Positions 28,301 through 36,174 of a stretch of DNA of 64,000 nucleotides are shown piece after piece. Origin of the DNA: Nioella aestuarii (lineage in GTDB: Bacteria; Pseudomonadota; Alphaproteobacteria; Rhodobacterales; Rhodobacteraceae); NCBI RefSeq assembly GCF_050896395.1, contig NZ_JBPBBA010000006.1, forward strand, positions 70,872 to 134,871, written 5' to 3'. The notes beneath the pieces are model-generated. The model did not search any database. It was not told the origin of the DNA and was given only the letters and a program-made list of their open reading frames with translations. Position 1 is the stretch's first letter; each line of letters begins with the position of its first letter. The translations under genes and the position numbers were made by a program.

Positions 28301-29870
28301 GCGTGGTCCTATGAAGGATTATCTGCGTTCGGCCGCCGGGTTGATCAAACAGTTTGCCTGGGCCTTCCCGGCGTTCAAGAAACCCAAGGGCGTAAACAAT
28401 CCGATGCAGCTCGACCTTGGGGTGCTGTCAGAGGAAGAGCTGGAAGCGATCCTCGATTTCGCGTTCGAGCGCTATTTCAACGATAGCGGGCTGTTCGGAA
28501 CCGTTGAGGATGCGCTTGACCGGGTTGAGCAGTTGAAGCGGATCGGTGTGGATGAGATTGCCTGCCTGATCGACTATGGCATTGAACGGCAAAAGGTCCT
28601 TGAGGGGCTGAAGCCGGTGGCCGAGGTGCTGAAGCGCGCCAATCAGGGTGATGCGCTGGCCGAGGATGACTTCTCCATCGCAGCGCAGATCATTCGCCAT
28701 GGCGTGACCCATCTGCAATGCACGCCTTCGATGGCGCGGATGCTGGTCAGCAACGATGAGGCAAAGATGGCCTTGGCCCGCGTAAAACACCTGATGGTGG
28801 GCGGCGAGGCGCTGCCTGGGTCTCTGGTGGCAGAGCTTCAGTCCGCGACAGACGCCCATATCGAAAACATGTATGGCCCGACCGAGACCACGATCTGGTC
28901 GACAACCCAGACAGCTACGGGCGGCGAGGGGATCACGGGCGTCGGCACGCCAATTGCCAACACGCAGGTCTATGTACTTGACGAGGCGATGCAGCCGGTT
29001 CCCATCGGTGTGCCGGGAGAGCTTTACATAGGCGGAGAGGGTGTAGCGCGCGGATACTGGCAGCGGCCGGACCTGACGGCAGATCGCTTTCTGGACGATC
29101 CGTTCAAATCCGGCAACCGCGTCTATCGCACTGGAGACCTGGTGCGCTGGCGCGCCGATGGCGGGCTCGATTTCCTTGGACGGGCGGATCATCAGATCAA
29201 GCTGCGTGGATACCGGATCGAGATGGGAGAGATCGAGACCCAAATCGACGCGGTGCCAGGGGTGCGCCAATCCGTTGTGATTCCACGCGAGGACACACCG
29301 GGCAATGTTCAGCTTGTGGGCTATTACCTGGAAACGGCGCCGGTTGATCCCGCCAAGATCCGTGATCATTTGGCGGCAGAACTGCCGGCGCATATGGTGC
29401 CCGCGCATTTCGTCCGGCTTGATGCCTTTCCGTTGACACCGAACAAGAAAATCGACCGCAAGGCGCTGCCCGCGCCACGCGCCCGTGCAGTGACGCCCAC
29501 CAATGTCACTCCGATCACGCAATCAGCCAGCACCGCAGGCCGTATCGCCGCGATCTGGACAAAGATACTGGGCGTCGAAGGCATCGGCCCGCAGGATCAT
29601 TTCTTCGATCTTGGTGGCCATTCGCTTCTGGCGGTGCAGGCGCATCGCGATATTCGGGCGGAGCTCGGGGCGGATCGGCTCTCGATCACCGATATCTTCC
29701 GCTTCCCGGTGCTGTCCGCTCTGGCGGCCGAGGTCGACCGGCTGGTTCGTGGCGACACGACTGAACCTGAAACACCCAAACCGGCCAGCACGCCTGATCG
29801 GGCGATCAACCGGGCCGAGGCAATGTCTCGTCGTCGCCAGATGCGCGCCGCCAGAGCGGGAAGGGGATAA
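25305..29870 (+). CDS. Formyltransferase-NRPS with embedded luciferase-like monooxygenase (F-C*-A[MOx]-PCP)
   Basis: 1521 residues. About 1-290 is a formyltransferase-like domain with Asn 92, His 94 and Asp 130, the spacing of the catalytic triad in methionyl-tRNA formyltransferase. About 315-500 looks like only the C-terminal half of a condensation domain; no HHxxxDG motif is present. The adenylation domain has YTSGSTGRPKG (671-681), FDISVLELF, NMYGPTETTIW (1188-1198), YRTGDLVRW and NKKIDRKALP. Between its A4 and A5 motifs, about 755-1112, lies a complete FMN-dependent luciferase-like monooxygenase of the MupA/Atu3671 type (MDFSLFYWGNDD, WTPERHFHAFGGPYPNP, GIASGWQP). The carrier has Ser 1440. 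There is no thioesterase. It probably activates, formylates and oxidises one amino acid and passes it to the PKS. Confidence 0.9.
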   Translation: MAQFSSLIIGHDTLALNCAKMLAGAGHPIRAVVSRCPDFRAWAKAEGLPLIEPGENLKDRLQDIEFEWILSIANLDIIPADVLALAREGAVNFHDGPLPAYAGLNAPVWALLNGETSHGVTWHRIEGGVDEGNILSQRSVEIAPGETALTLNTKCYAAALDSFSEVIAALSEGRAEGTQQDLSRRSYYARNSRPNAGGLVDITLSISEITGLVHALDHGDYWNPLTCPKLDTGTEILLVGDAERADGTGVPGTVLEVTGGTATIAVADGAVRFGRFRAADGAPVILADHLGAGHQLPTDQNRAGITEAMAAVAPSDPFWRKRLEAMVPASFAFHPGSGSGKATRRVVLPDGVNARQALARFAMLALRKGEGEAVDLALQMPTAMPGYITPWVPVTIDPDGNLEEAEQRFTARIDAARAKGPFATDLPARIPGMSGLTVPAFAIGHDPVPGAALTLSEDGQTLMADTAQVTEPELDLIAARLEHVLTADPATPVAELSIVPDCERQKLIHDWNATDTDYDRAHCIHQMFETQAAKTPDATALIFEGEQLTYAQLNTRANRVAHVLAGLGVRRGDLVGLNIRRSADLLIGAIAIHKAGGAYVPLDPDYPADRVALYVEDSGAKVILTEAELTAHLPPHQAQVLEIDRDPRIASAPDTDPDSGVTSEDLAYLIYTSGSTGRPKGVMIEHRNVSNFFTGMDGRIDHESGGVWLAVTSLSFDISVLELFWTLARGFTVVISGDENRTLVSNGRIGQTGRGMDFSLFYWGNDDGVGRDKYAMLLEGATFADQNGFCAVWTPERHFHAFGGPYPNPSVTGAAVAAVTRNLSVRAGSCVAPLHHPARIAEEWAVIDNLTNGRAAIGIASGWQPHDFVLRPENTPPNNKPAMYDAIDKLRALWRGEEVAFPMADGSEHKVITQPRPVSKELAIWVTTAGNPDTWREAGEIGANVLTHLLGQSVDEVGEKIKIYHDALRAGGRNPADHTVTLMLHSYLAQDREEAREVARGPMKDYLRSAAGLIKQFAWAFPAFKKPKGVNNPMQLDLGVLSEEELEAILDFAFERYFNDSGLFGTVEDALDRVEQLKRIGVDEIACLIDYGIERQKVLEGLKPVAEVLKRANQGDALAEDDFSIAAQIIRHGVTHLQCTPSMARMLVSNDEAKMALARVKHLMVGGEALPGSLVAELQSATDAHIENMYGPTETTIWSTTQTATGGEGITGVGTPIANTQVYVLDEAMQPVPIGVPGELYIGGEGVARGYWQRPDLTADRFLDDPFKSGNRVYRTGDLVRWRADGGLDFLGRADHQIKLRGYRIEMGEIETQIDAVPGVRQSVVIPREDTPGNVQLVGYYLETAPVDPAKIRDHLAAELPAHMVPAHFVRLDAFPLTPNKKIDRKALPAPRARAVTPTNVTPITQSASTAGRIAAIWTKILGVEGIGPQDHFFDLGGHSLLAVQAHRDIRAELGADRLSITDIFRFPVLSALAAEVDRLVRGDTTEPETPKPASTPDRAINRAEAMSRRRQMRAARAGRG

Positions 29871-29873
29871 CAC

Positions 29874-30605
29874 ATGTTTGGTGACCTGATTGAAGCCGGT
29901 TGGCGCGGCAGTATGCTTGGCTATGGCGAGGCGCGTGTTGGTGATGGCCATGACTTCTGGCCCGGTGAATCCCGTGCCCTCGCGCGGGCCACCCCGGCCA
30001 GGCAAGCCGAATTTGCCGCTGGCCGCGCGGCGGCCCGTCAGGCTTTTCGTGCCATCGGCATGGTGCCCTATGCGATCCCGATGGGGGCAGATCGGGCGCC
30101 GGTTTGGCCAAATGGCATCGTCGGATCCATCACCCATCACGAAGGCCGGTGCATGGCGGTCATCGCGCGTCGATCCGTTTTGGCGGGGCTGGGGCTGGAC
30201 CTCGCCGCGCTTGATCCGCTGGCCGAGGATCTGTGGCCGGCGGTTTTAACCGAGGTCGACCGCAACTGGTTGTCTATGCAAGAAAAATCCCTGCGTGGCG
30301 GCTATGCGCAAGTGATCTTTTCCGCCAAGGAAGCCACCTACAAGGCGCTCTATCCGCAATCGCGCCGGGTGGTTGGGTTTGATGCCATGGACATCGTCCC
30401 GGACCTTGCAAGAAACCGGTTCACGGCCGTTCTGCGCATTCCCTTTGGTCCATATCCCGCTGGCAGCAGCCTGCTCGGGCAGGTGTTCTGCCGCGACGGA
30501 TTGATCTGCACTCTGATGGCCCTGCCAATTTCGGGTGAATGTGGCGGGATTGTGGCGAAAAATGCCGAATTGGAAATGCAGTGTTTCCAGCCTGAAACGG
30601 TCTAA
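29874..30605 (+). CDS. Sfp/EntD-type 4'-phosphopantetheinyl transferase
   Basis: 243 residues. It carries the family motifs in order: WPNGIVGSITHHEG (P2-like), GLGLDLA (metal-binding site, with Asp in the usual place but Ala where Glu is common), and FSAKEATYKALYP (P3 KEAxxK). It would convert the carrier domains of the PKS and NRPS from apo to holo form using coenzyme A. Its start is 3 bases after the NRPS stop, and a terminator follows 60 bases after its own stop. The length fits EntD-like enzymes. Ala in place of Glu in GLGLDLA is mildly unusual and may alter magnesium binding. Confidence 0.9.
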   Translation: MFGDLIEAGWRGSMLGYGEARVGDGHDFWPGESRALARATPARQAEFAAGRAAARQAFRAIGMVPYAIPMGADRAPVWPNGIVGSITHHEGRCMAVIARRSVLAGLGLDLAALDPLAEDLWPAVLTEVDRNWLSMQEKSLRGGYAQVIFSAKEATYKALYPQSRRVVGFDAMDIVPDLARNRFTAVLRIPFGPYPAGSSLLGQVFCRDGLICTLMALPISGECGGIVAKNAELEMQCFQPETV

Positions 30606-30662
30606 ACCTTGGAAATTTGACAGAAACTCATCTAAACTAGGGCAAGGATATGGCAGCGCGGG

Positions 30663-30681
30663 GGCGGTTGCCGCCTTTTTT
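30663..30681 (+). terminator. Intrinsic terminator after the PKS-NRPS operon
   Basis: GGCGG at 30663-30667 and CCGCC at 30671-30675 form a stem with loop TTG, followed at once by six T residues (30676-30681). A second stem without T-run, GCCCG/CGGGC, follows at 30687-30701. Position just after the phosphopantetheinyl transferase and before the Wzz gene indicates that the glycan genes use a separate promoter or depend on read-through. Confidence 0.75.
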
Positions 30682-30757
30682 GACCAGCCCGGGTTTCGGG
30701 CGTTGATACAAGCCTGCCGTTTGGCACCAGCAAATTTGATCGGAAGGACTGCCCCCA

Positions 30758-32107
30758 ATGGGTCCGATATCATCAATCTGGGATATCCCGCGCATCATGA
30801 TCCGTCGGATCTGGGTGATCTTGCTGATCGTTCTTGTGGGCATTCCTTCTGTGCTTTTCTACGCGCTAAGCCAGCCGCGAGTTTATGAAGCTACGGCCGT
30901 GGTCCAGATCGAAGCTGCGCAGGTGGTGGAACGTCTGACAAGCCAAACCGGGGGCGGCGCAGCCAGCGGCACATTGAATCCGAACAGCGAACTGGAACTG
31001 ATCGAGCAGCAGCTGATGTCGCGCGATCATATCCTGAGTATTCTGGATGAATTTCAGCTGTTCGTGGGAATTCCTTCTGTCACTGAACGCGTGGCTCTTG
31101 TGCGCCGCGCAGTGCAGATTGTCGAGTTGATCGATCCCGAACAGGCCTGGCGCCCTGATGCGCAGCCTTCGGGCCTGGTGATCACGGTGCGCCTGGACGA
31201 TCCTGACATTGCCGCTGCAATCGCCAACACTTTCCTTGATCGGGTGCTGGAGGAGGCGCAGGAACGCACCTCTGGTCGGACTGCACGGACGCTGGAATTC
31301 CTGGTGGCCGAAGAATCGCGCCTGACCGGTGAAATCGAGGATCTGGAATTCGCGTATTCGGAGTTTCGGCAGGCCAATGCGGGCGCGCTGCCTGCGGCCA
31401 TCGCCTCGCAACGCACACAGCTATCACGCCTGGAACAAAGCCGGATCGACATCGAAGAACAGATTATTGAGCTGGAAAGCGAAAGCGGCAGGCTGCTGGC
31501 AGAGGCGCGGTTGCGGCAGCAGGAGCTTCTCAATCAGCGCCTTGGATTGGTGACTGATGCCATAGCCGAGATTCAAGCCGTTCTGGCCACTGCACCGGAA
31601 GTGGAACGTCAGACCCATGTCTACGACCGCCAGCTGGCCCAATTGCAGGAAGAACTTGGCGTCATCACCGAACGCCGGGCACAGGCCGCGATGAACCAGC
31701 TTCTGGAAGTCCGCAATCAGGCAGAACGGTTCGAGGTTCTGGAAACCGCCATTCCGCCGGAATATCCCGTCTCGACCAGCCGCAAGAAACTGGCTCTTGC
31801 CGGTGGTGTTATGGTGGCGCTCCTTGCCTGCGCGGCTGCCTTGACGCTGGAAATCCTCGACGGTCGCCTGCGTAGTGCGCGCCAGTTCGAGAAAGAGCTT
31901 GGTGTTCAACCGGTTATCGTCATCCCTAACCTGCGCAGCCAGCGTCAGGTCCGTCGGGGGCGGGTGCTTTGGATTGGTGTGGTGACGGCAATTGTTGTCG
32001 GGGCTGCCGGATATCTTGGCGGATGGTTCCGCAACATAGCAGACCGGATGCCGCGGGCGCAGAACCGTCAGCTTGCTGTTGTCATGCGGCGCACGACGCG
32101 CAACTGA
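30758..32107 (+). CDS. Wzz-like polysaccharide co-polymerase (chain-length determinant)
   Basis: 449 residues. A first membrane segment (about 16-38, IWVILLIVLVGIPSVLFYAL) is followed by a large periplasmic part with coiled-coil stretches (RLTGEIEDLEFAYSEFRQA; SRLEQSRIDIEEQIIELE). A second membrane segment lies near 350 (LALAGGVMVALLACAAALTL) and a third near the C terminus (VLWIGVVTAIVVGAAGYLGG). PEYPVSTSRKKLAL before the second segment is the proline-rich signature of the family. Such proteins set polymer length in Wzx/Wzy systems. There is no fused kinase domain; the separate kinase gene is convergent, its stop directly adjoining. GGAAGGA precedes the ATG. Confidence 0.85.
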   Translation: MGPISSIWDIPRIMIRRIWVILLIVLVGIPSVLFYALSQPRVYEATAVVQIEAAQVVERLTSQTGGGAASGTLNPNSELELIEQQLMSRDHILSILDEFQLFVGIPSVTERVALVRRAVQIVELIDPEQAWRPDAQPSGLVITVRLDDPDIAAAIANTFLDRVLEEAQERTSGRTARTLEFLVAEESRLTGEIEDLEFAYSEFRQANAGALPAAIASQRTQLSRLEQSRIDIEEQIIELESESGRLLAEARLRQQELLNQRLGLVTDAIAEIQAVLATAPEVERQTHVYDRQLAQLQEELGVITERRAQAAMNQLLEVRNQAERFEVLETAIPPEYPVSTSRKKLALAGGVMVALLACAAALTLEILDGRLRSARQFEKELGVQPVIVIPNLRSQRQVRRGRVLWIGVVTAIVVGAAGYLGGWFRNIADRMPRAQNRQLAVVMRRTTRN

Positions 32108-33019
32108 TCAGCCGCCATAGCCATAGCCGGGCTCTTCATCCACCTCGGCCTTGTTCATAACGACGCCCAAGATCGGCAGATCGTCGCCAAGACGGCGCTG
32201 AACCTCTCGTACGTCGCGCGCGCGGGTTTCGCCGCCGCCCACGACCAGCAACACACAGTCGATATGCGAGCGAAAGGCCAGCACGTCATCCATCGCAAGG
32301 GCAGGGGGCAGATCGTACAAGATCAGGTCCGCCCCTAGCTCCTCCTGCATTCGGTTCAGGATGGTGGTGGTGTTCGGGTGTTGCAAAAGCTCTGCGGCGA
32401 AAGGATCGGTTCGACCATTGACACCAAGCGCCAGACGATCGCCGATATTCAGCATATTGGGTGCAAAGCTGGACAGGTAGGTGGCAGAGTCTATTTCACC
32501 ACGCAGAAAATCAGCGGTCCCGGGCATGTCGCGCAGGCCCAAAATGCGCGCAAGTCCAGGGCGGCGCAGGTCCATGTCGATCAAAGCCGTGCGAAGATCG
32601 CTCAGCCGTGACAGGCTGATGGCCAGGTTGATGGCCGTAAAGCTTTTGCCATTTCCGGGATTGGGTGAGGTGATGCCGATCCGGCTCCAGCCATGTTCCC
32701 GCATGGCTTGCACAATGCGGGTCCGCAGCACATCGAACGCCCCGTGAACGGGGTCGTGCCGGCTGGCAGTGATCACCAGATTTCGATCGAGTCGGGCGGG
32801 TTCCACCGGGATTCGAGGAAGGCGGTCCCAGATATCGGTTTCAGGGGAACGACCGGCAGGTGCGGGCCTTTCGGGCGTTTGTTCCCCTGCTTCGGTGTCC
32901 TGACCCAAAGGCTGATCGGCGGTCAACGCCTCGCGCAGCCGCCGTTCCAACGCCCGGCGGCGCCGGTCGCTGTCGCTCAGCCCTTTATGGGAGCCGGTAG
33001 TGGGGCGGTTACTGCTCAT
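32108..33019 (-). CDS. CpsD/BY-kinase-type tyrosine autokinase ATPase
   Basis: 303 residues. After a variable charged N-terminal region (1-85), the ATPase core carries Walker A PNPGNGKSFTAINLA, Walker A' LIDMDLRRPG and Walker B ILYDLPPAL. It ends in a short tail with two Tyr (EEPGYGYGG), fewer than in most tyrosine-rich BY-kinase tails. BY-kinases act on Wzz-type partners in the inner membrane to regulate polysaccharide export and length. The Wzz-like gene converges on it, so the pair is adjacent but not co-transcribed. An AT-rich stretch with TATATAAC (minus strand, around 33060) may hold its promoter. Confidence 0.85.
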   Translation of the reverse strand: MSSNRPTTGSHKGLSDSDRRRRALERRLREALTADQPLGQDTEAGEQTPERPAPAGRSPETDIWDRLPRIPVEPARLDRNLVITASRHDPVHGAFDVLRTRIVQAMREHGWSRIGITSPNPGNGKSFTAINLAISLSRLSDLRTALIDMDLRRPGLARILGLRDMPGTADFLRGEIDSATYLSSFAPNMLNIGDRLALGVNGRTDPFAAELLQHPNTTTILNRMQEELGADLILYDLPPALAMDDVLAFRSHIDCVLLVVGGGETRARDVREVQRRLGDDLPILGVVMNKAEVDEEPGYGYGG

Positions 33020-33111
33020 ACTGTCTCAAGTCCTGTTTATTGGCCGGAGATCCGGCACTCACTGTTATATAGGCCAAGTTTGGCACAATTAAGCCCCTCG
33101 ACCGAATTGGC

Positions 33112-35190
33112 TCAGACCCCGAACAGCGCCTTGGCGTTCAAAGCGCGGCTCAGGAAACGTGCGCGGTCGGCCTCTGGCTGCCATCCGAGCACCCGCTTTG
33201 GCTGGCTGTTGTCAAACCGGGCCAGATGCGCCCGCGACTTCCAGTCCGCAAGCGACGGTCTGACCGCATTGCGCCGTCCAAGCGCATAGCGTTTGAGCGC
33301 ATATTTCACCCCATCCGCCAGCCACATCGCCGTCAGATTGCCGGAACTGACCTGCATTCGCGCGCCGAGCTTGTCGTGGATGGCCTCAAAATACTCGCGC
33401 CCGGTCAGAAGATGTTCGCCCGTCAGGTTAAAGCTTCGCCCAATTGCCGCATCACGATCCATCATTGCAATCAGCCCCTCCGACAGGTCGTCGGCCAGCA
33501 CGAAGGGCAGGATGTTGCGCCCGTTGCCCCAGAGCTTGACCGCACCCGCGCCGTGCCAGCGTCCGATCCCCCAATGCTGCAATGGCCCGTCGCCGCCCAC
33601 CACGATGCCGGGGCGCGCGATGACCAGCGGCAACCCGTCCTGGCGGTGCATCCGCATCAGCCGCCGTTCACATTCGGCCTTTGATCGCGCATAGAGATTG
33701 CGCGCCTCGATATCCCCGAAGCCTGTGGCCTCGGTGATCATCCCGTCGGGGTCTGACATGTCGTAAGAGGCAATGGTGCCGGTATAAACAAGCCGCGACA
33801 CACCCGCCTGCAACGCAGCTTCACCGATGCGCACGGCGGTGCCGACATCGTTCTTCAACGCGTCCTCCCACGTGTCATCCATGGATTTCGCAAGGTTATA
33901 GACGGTGTGAATACCCTCCATCGCTTCTGTGATGCCGGCTTTGTCTTCCAAGGAGACGGGGCAGGTTTCCACATGATCGGCAATGTCCGCAAAGGGCCCA
34001 TGCGCCCCGCGTGACAGCACCCGGACATCATGGCCTTCCGCCACCAAAGCCCGCGTCAAGTTACGACCGATATAGCCGGTGCCGCCAATAACCATCACGC
34101 CGGGGCGCGGGGTGCCAGTGATGACCGCAGGCGCGGGCTGAGCCGGGATCAGGGCCAGCGTGTCGTCAATGGCCTGCATGACCGTGATGGCGGCTTCAGG
34201 CGAAAATCGCGGATCAGCGCCGCCATAAACGGCTCGGTTCATGCCCTGAAAGCTTTGCCCATAGGGGCTGCGACGGTTCAGCGAAGACGTCTGGATCGCT
34301 GCATTACGCAGGCCCTCGCGAAGATGCTCCTTCGCCGCCCCCAGTTGCTTCAGTAGTGGGTTCACCACGAGGTCGGCTGTGTTATCGCGTGTCACGACCA
34401 GCGTATCGGCTGCATAGTCTAGCCGCGCCATGCCCGATGATCCGCGTAAGGTGACAGACCGATCGTCGATGGTTTCGACCATGGACAGCGTCAGCGTCAC
34501 GTCCACATCGCCCGCGCGCGCAAGGATGCGCCAGCTTTGGTCTCGGGTCTCGCCGCCAGGCAGGGAAACGGGTTGGCCGGTGATGGCAGAAAGGATTTCC
34601 AGCGGGCCAAACTGATCGACCGCAAAGGAAAACGGGTGCGGCCCAAGTTCCAACAGCAGGTTCTTTGGCTCTCGCAGCAGCCACAGCCCATAGGGGCCGG
34701 AGCGCAAGGGTGCAAGCGGCAGGCACCAGCTGATCCGCGCCTCTGCGATGCGGCCAAGCTGACCATCCGAAACCATGGCTTTCAGGCTGTCATACCGGGG
34801 CAGGCCAAGGAAATTGTGGCCGGGAGAGAAACGCTTGCCGACACGGGCTGCGGTCTCGGCGATGGAACGCGTCTCGTCGGCAGAAAGGGCCACCGGCTTT
34901 TCCACAAGCACATCCAGCCCGCCTTCAAGGCATTCCACTGCCAGATCGTGGTGCAGATTCGGCGGTGTCAGGATATGTACCGCGTCGCAGACCTGTGCGG
35001 CGATCAGGTCGGTGACGGAGGTGAACACCTGTGCGGAATGTGCTGCTGCCAACCCCTCTGCAGCACCTTGGCTGCGGTCACAGACGGCAGTGATCTCAAC
35101 ACCGGGCGTCGCGCGCAGTGCATCCGCATGCCAGCTTGCGATGTAGCCCGCGCCGATGAGGCCGATCCTGATAGGGTGTGATGCACTCAC
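33112..35190 (-). CDS. Fusion of Gfo/Idh/MocA oxidoreductase and NAD-dependent epimerase/dehydratase
   Basis: 692 residues in two enzymes. Residues 1 to about 345 form a Gfo/Idh/MocA oxidoreductase: nucleotide-binding IGLIGAGYIASWHADAL, ILTPPNLHHDLA and the catalytic-loop VEKPVALS. About 365-690 form an extended SDR epimerase: VIGGTGYIGRNLTRALV, VYNLAKS, YTGTIASYD and YARSKAECE (Tyr-x3-Lys). Both halves look intact. Such fusions suggest oxidation and epimerisation of one nucleotide sugar on a single chain. The next genes of the cluster carry the same two activities as separate proteins (37400-39483). It is first in co-direction after the kinase and has 12 bases to the GT2 gene upstream. Confidence 0.88.
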   Translation of the reverse strand: MSASHPIRIGLIGAGYIASWHADALRATPGVEITAVCDRSQGAAEGLAAAHSAQVFTSVTDLIAAQVCDAVHILTPPNLHHDLAVECLEGGLDVLVEKPVALSADETRSIAETAARVGKRFSPGHNFLGLPRYDSLKAMVSDGQLGRIAEARISWCLPLAPLRSGPYGLWLLREPKNLLLELGPHPFSFAVDQFGPLEILSAITGQPVSLPGGETRDQSWRILARAGDVDVTLTLSMVETIDDRSVTLRGSSGMARLDYAADTLVVTRDNTADLVVNPLLKQLGAAKEHLREGLRNAAIQTSSLNRRSPYGQSFQGMNRAVYGGADPRFSPEAAITVMQAIDDTLALIPAQPAPAVITGTPRPGVMVIGGTGYIGRNLTRALVAEGHDVRVLSRGAHGPFADIADHVETCPVSLEDKAGITEAMEGIHTVYNLAKSMDDTWEDALKNDVGTAVRIGEAALQAGVSRLVYTGTIASYDMSDPDGMITEATGFGDIEARNLYARSKAECERRLMRMHRQDGLPLVIARPGIVVGGDGPLQHWGIGRWHGAGAVKLWGNGRNILPFVLADDLSEGLIAMMDRDAAIGRSFNLTGEHLLTGREYFEAIHDKLGARMQVSSGNLTAMWLADGVKYALKRYALGRRNAVRPSLADWKSRAHLARFDNSQPKRVLGWQPEADRARFLSRALNAKALFGV

Positions 35191-35202
35191 TTTAAACGTT
35201 CC

Positions 35203-36174
35203 TTACTTGTATTCGATGATCTGCATAGAGCGTCCGCGCAGGCGGCGCAGAGCGAATGTGGTCATACCGATGAGGTTTGGGATTTTGGACAGCGTCAGGA
35301 AGCCAGCGAACCGCCACGCAATGCCGGGCGCAATCCCGTCTCTCAACAGGCCCCGCAAGGCACTTGCATAAGATCCGGCATAGAGCGCAACGACACCCGC
35401 CAGAACCCAGATATTCGTGATCAATCCGGCCAGTGCCACGGCAGGTAGCATCAGGCCGAACACATAGACCCGTGCCCGTTCCCGCGACAGGTGCCCCCCA
35501 TGCAACGCGCCAAGCTGAGCGAAACCGTGGCCGTTCCTGACCGAGCGTTTCCACCATTGTGAAAACCGGTGCATGTCGGCGTCATGGGCCGTCATGTTGC
35601 GGGGAATGCGAAGCAGTTTGTAACCCGCCATGCGCACCCTCAGGCAGAACTCGTCATCCTCAGCCGCGATGACTTGCGGGTTGAATCCGCCTGCCTTTTC
35701 GAATGCCATTGTGCGCACCAGCATATCGCCCCCGCAGGCCACGATTGGCCCCGCCGGTCGATACCATTCATGGTCGCACATGGCGTTGTAGATGCTGTCC
35801 TGTGGGTGAATCTCTCGTCGCCAACCGGTAACGATGCCAAGTCCGGTATCGGCACGCATCACAGACAGAGCCATAGACAACCAGTCGCGCACCATCGCGC
35901 AATCGCCGTCGATGAATTGCAGGAACTCTGGCAGGCCCTCGTCGCGCAGCGCGTCGACGCCGGCATTGCGGGCGCGGGCGGCGGTGAAGGGGATGGACAT
36001 GTCAAGCTCGACCACTTCAATGCCTTTCGACTGCGCATAGAGCACGCTGCGATCGGTTGAGCCGCTATCGACATAGACGATCCGGTCAACAAGACCGATG
36101 ACCGAGTCGAGCGCGCGTTTCAGGCGGTCGCCCTCATTGCGGCCGATAAGGATAATTGCAACGGCGTCGTTCAT
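35203..36174 (-). CDS. GT2-family membrane glycosyltransferase
   Basis: 323 residues. The GT-A fold starts VAIILIGRNEGDRLKRALDSV and continues with IVYVDSGSTDRS, the DxD-like FIDGDCAMV and CGGDMLVRTMAFEKAGGFNPQVIAAEDDEFCLRVRMAGY. The C-terminal third has two hydrophobic stretches (VYVFGLMLPAVALAGLITNIW; WVLAGVVALYAGSYASAL region), suggesting membrane attachment. The Gly-rich HGFAQLGALHGG precedes them. It probably adds one sugar to a lipid-linked glycan. Its start overlaps the stop of the upstream GT4 gene by 4 bases. Confidence 0.88.
   Translation of the reverse strand: MNDAVAIILIGRNEGDRLKRALDSVIGLVDRIVYVDSGSTDRSVLYAQSKGIEVVELDMSIPFTAARARNAGVDALRDEGLPEFLQFIDGDCAMVRDWLSMALSVMRADTGLGIVTGWRREIHPQDSIYNAMCDHEWYRPAGPIVACGGDMLVRTMAFEKAGGFNPQVIAAEDDEFCLRVRMAGYKLLRIPRNMTAHDADMHRFSQWWKRSVRNGHGFAQLGALHGGHLSRERARVYVFGLMLPAVALAGLITNIWVLAGVVALYAGSYASALRGLLRDGIAPGIAWRFAGFLTLSKIPNLIGMTTFALRRLRGRSMQIIEYK

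Larger units (their letters stand above)
17968..30605 (+). other. Hybrid PKS-NRPS biosynthetic operon (four genes)
   Basis: PKS, glycosyltransferase, formyltransferase-NRPS and phosphopantetheinyl transferase genes follow one another with a 14-base overlap, a 4-base gap and a 3-base gap, so they form one transcription unit. An intrinsic terminator at 30663-30681 closes it. The set contains one NRPS module and one PKS module, the enzyme that activates their carriers, and a glycosyltransferase. Only the PKS has a thioesterase. The product is unknown; no transporter, siderophore receptor or resistance gene is next to it, and the genes that follow are surface-glycan genes. Confidence 0.85.
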
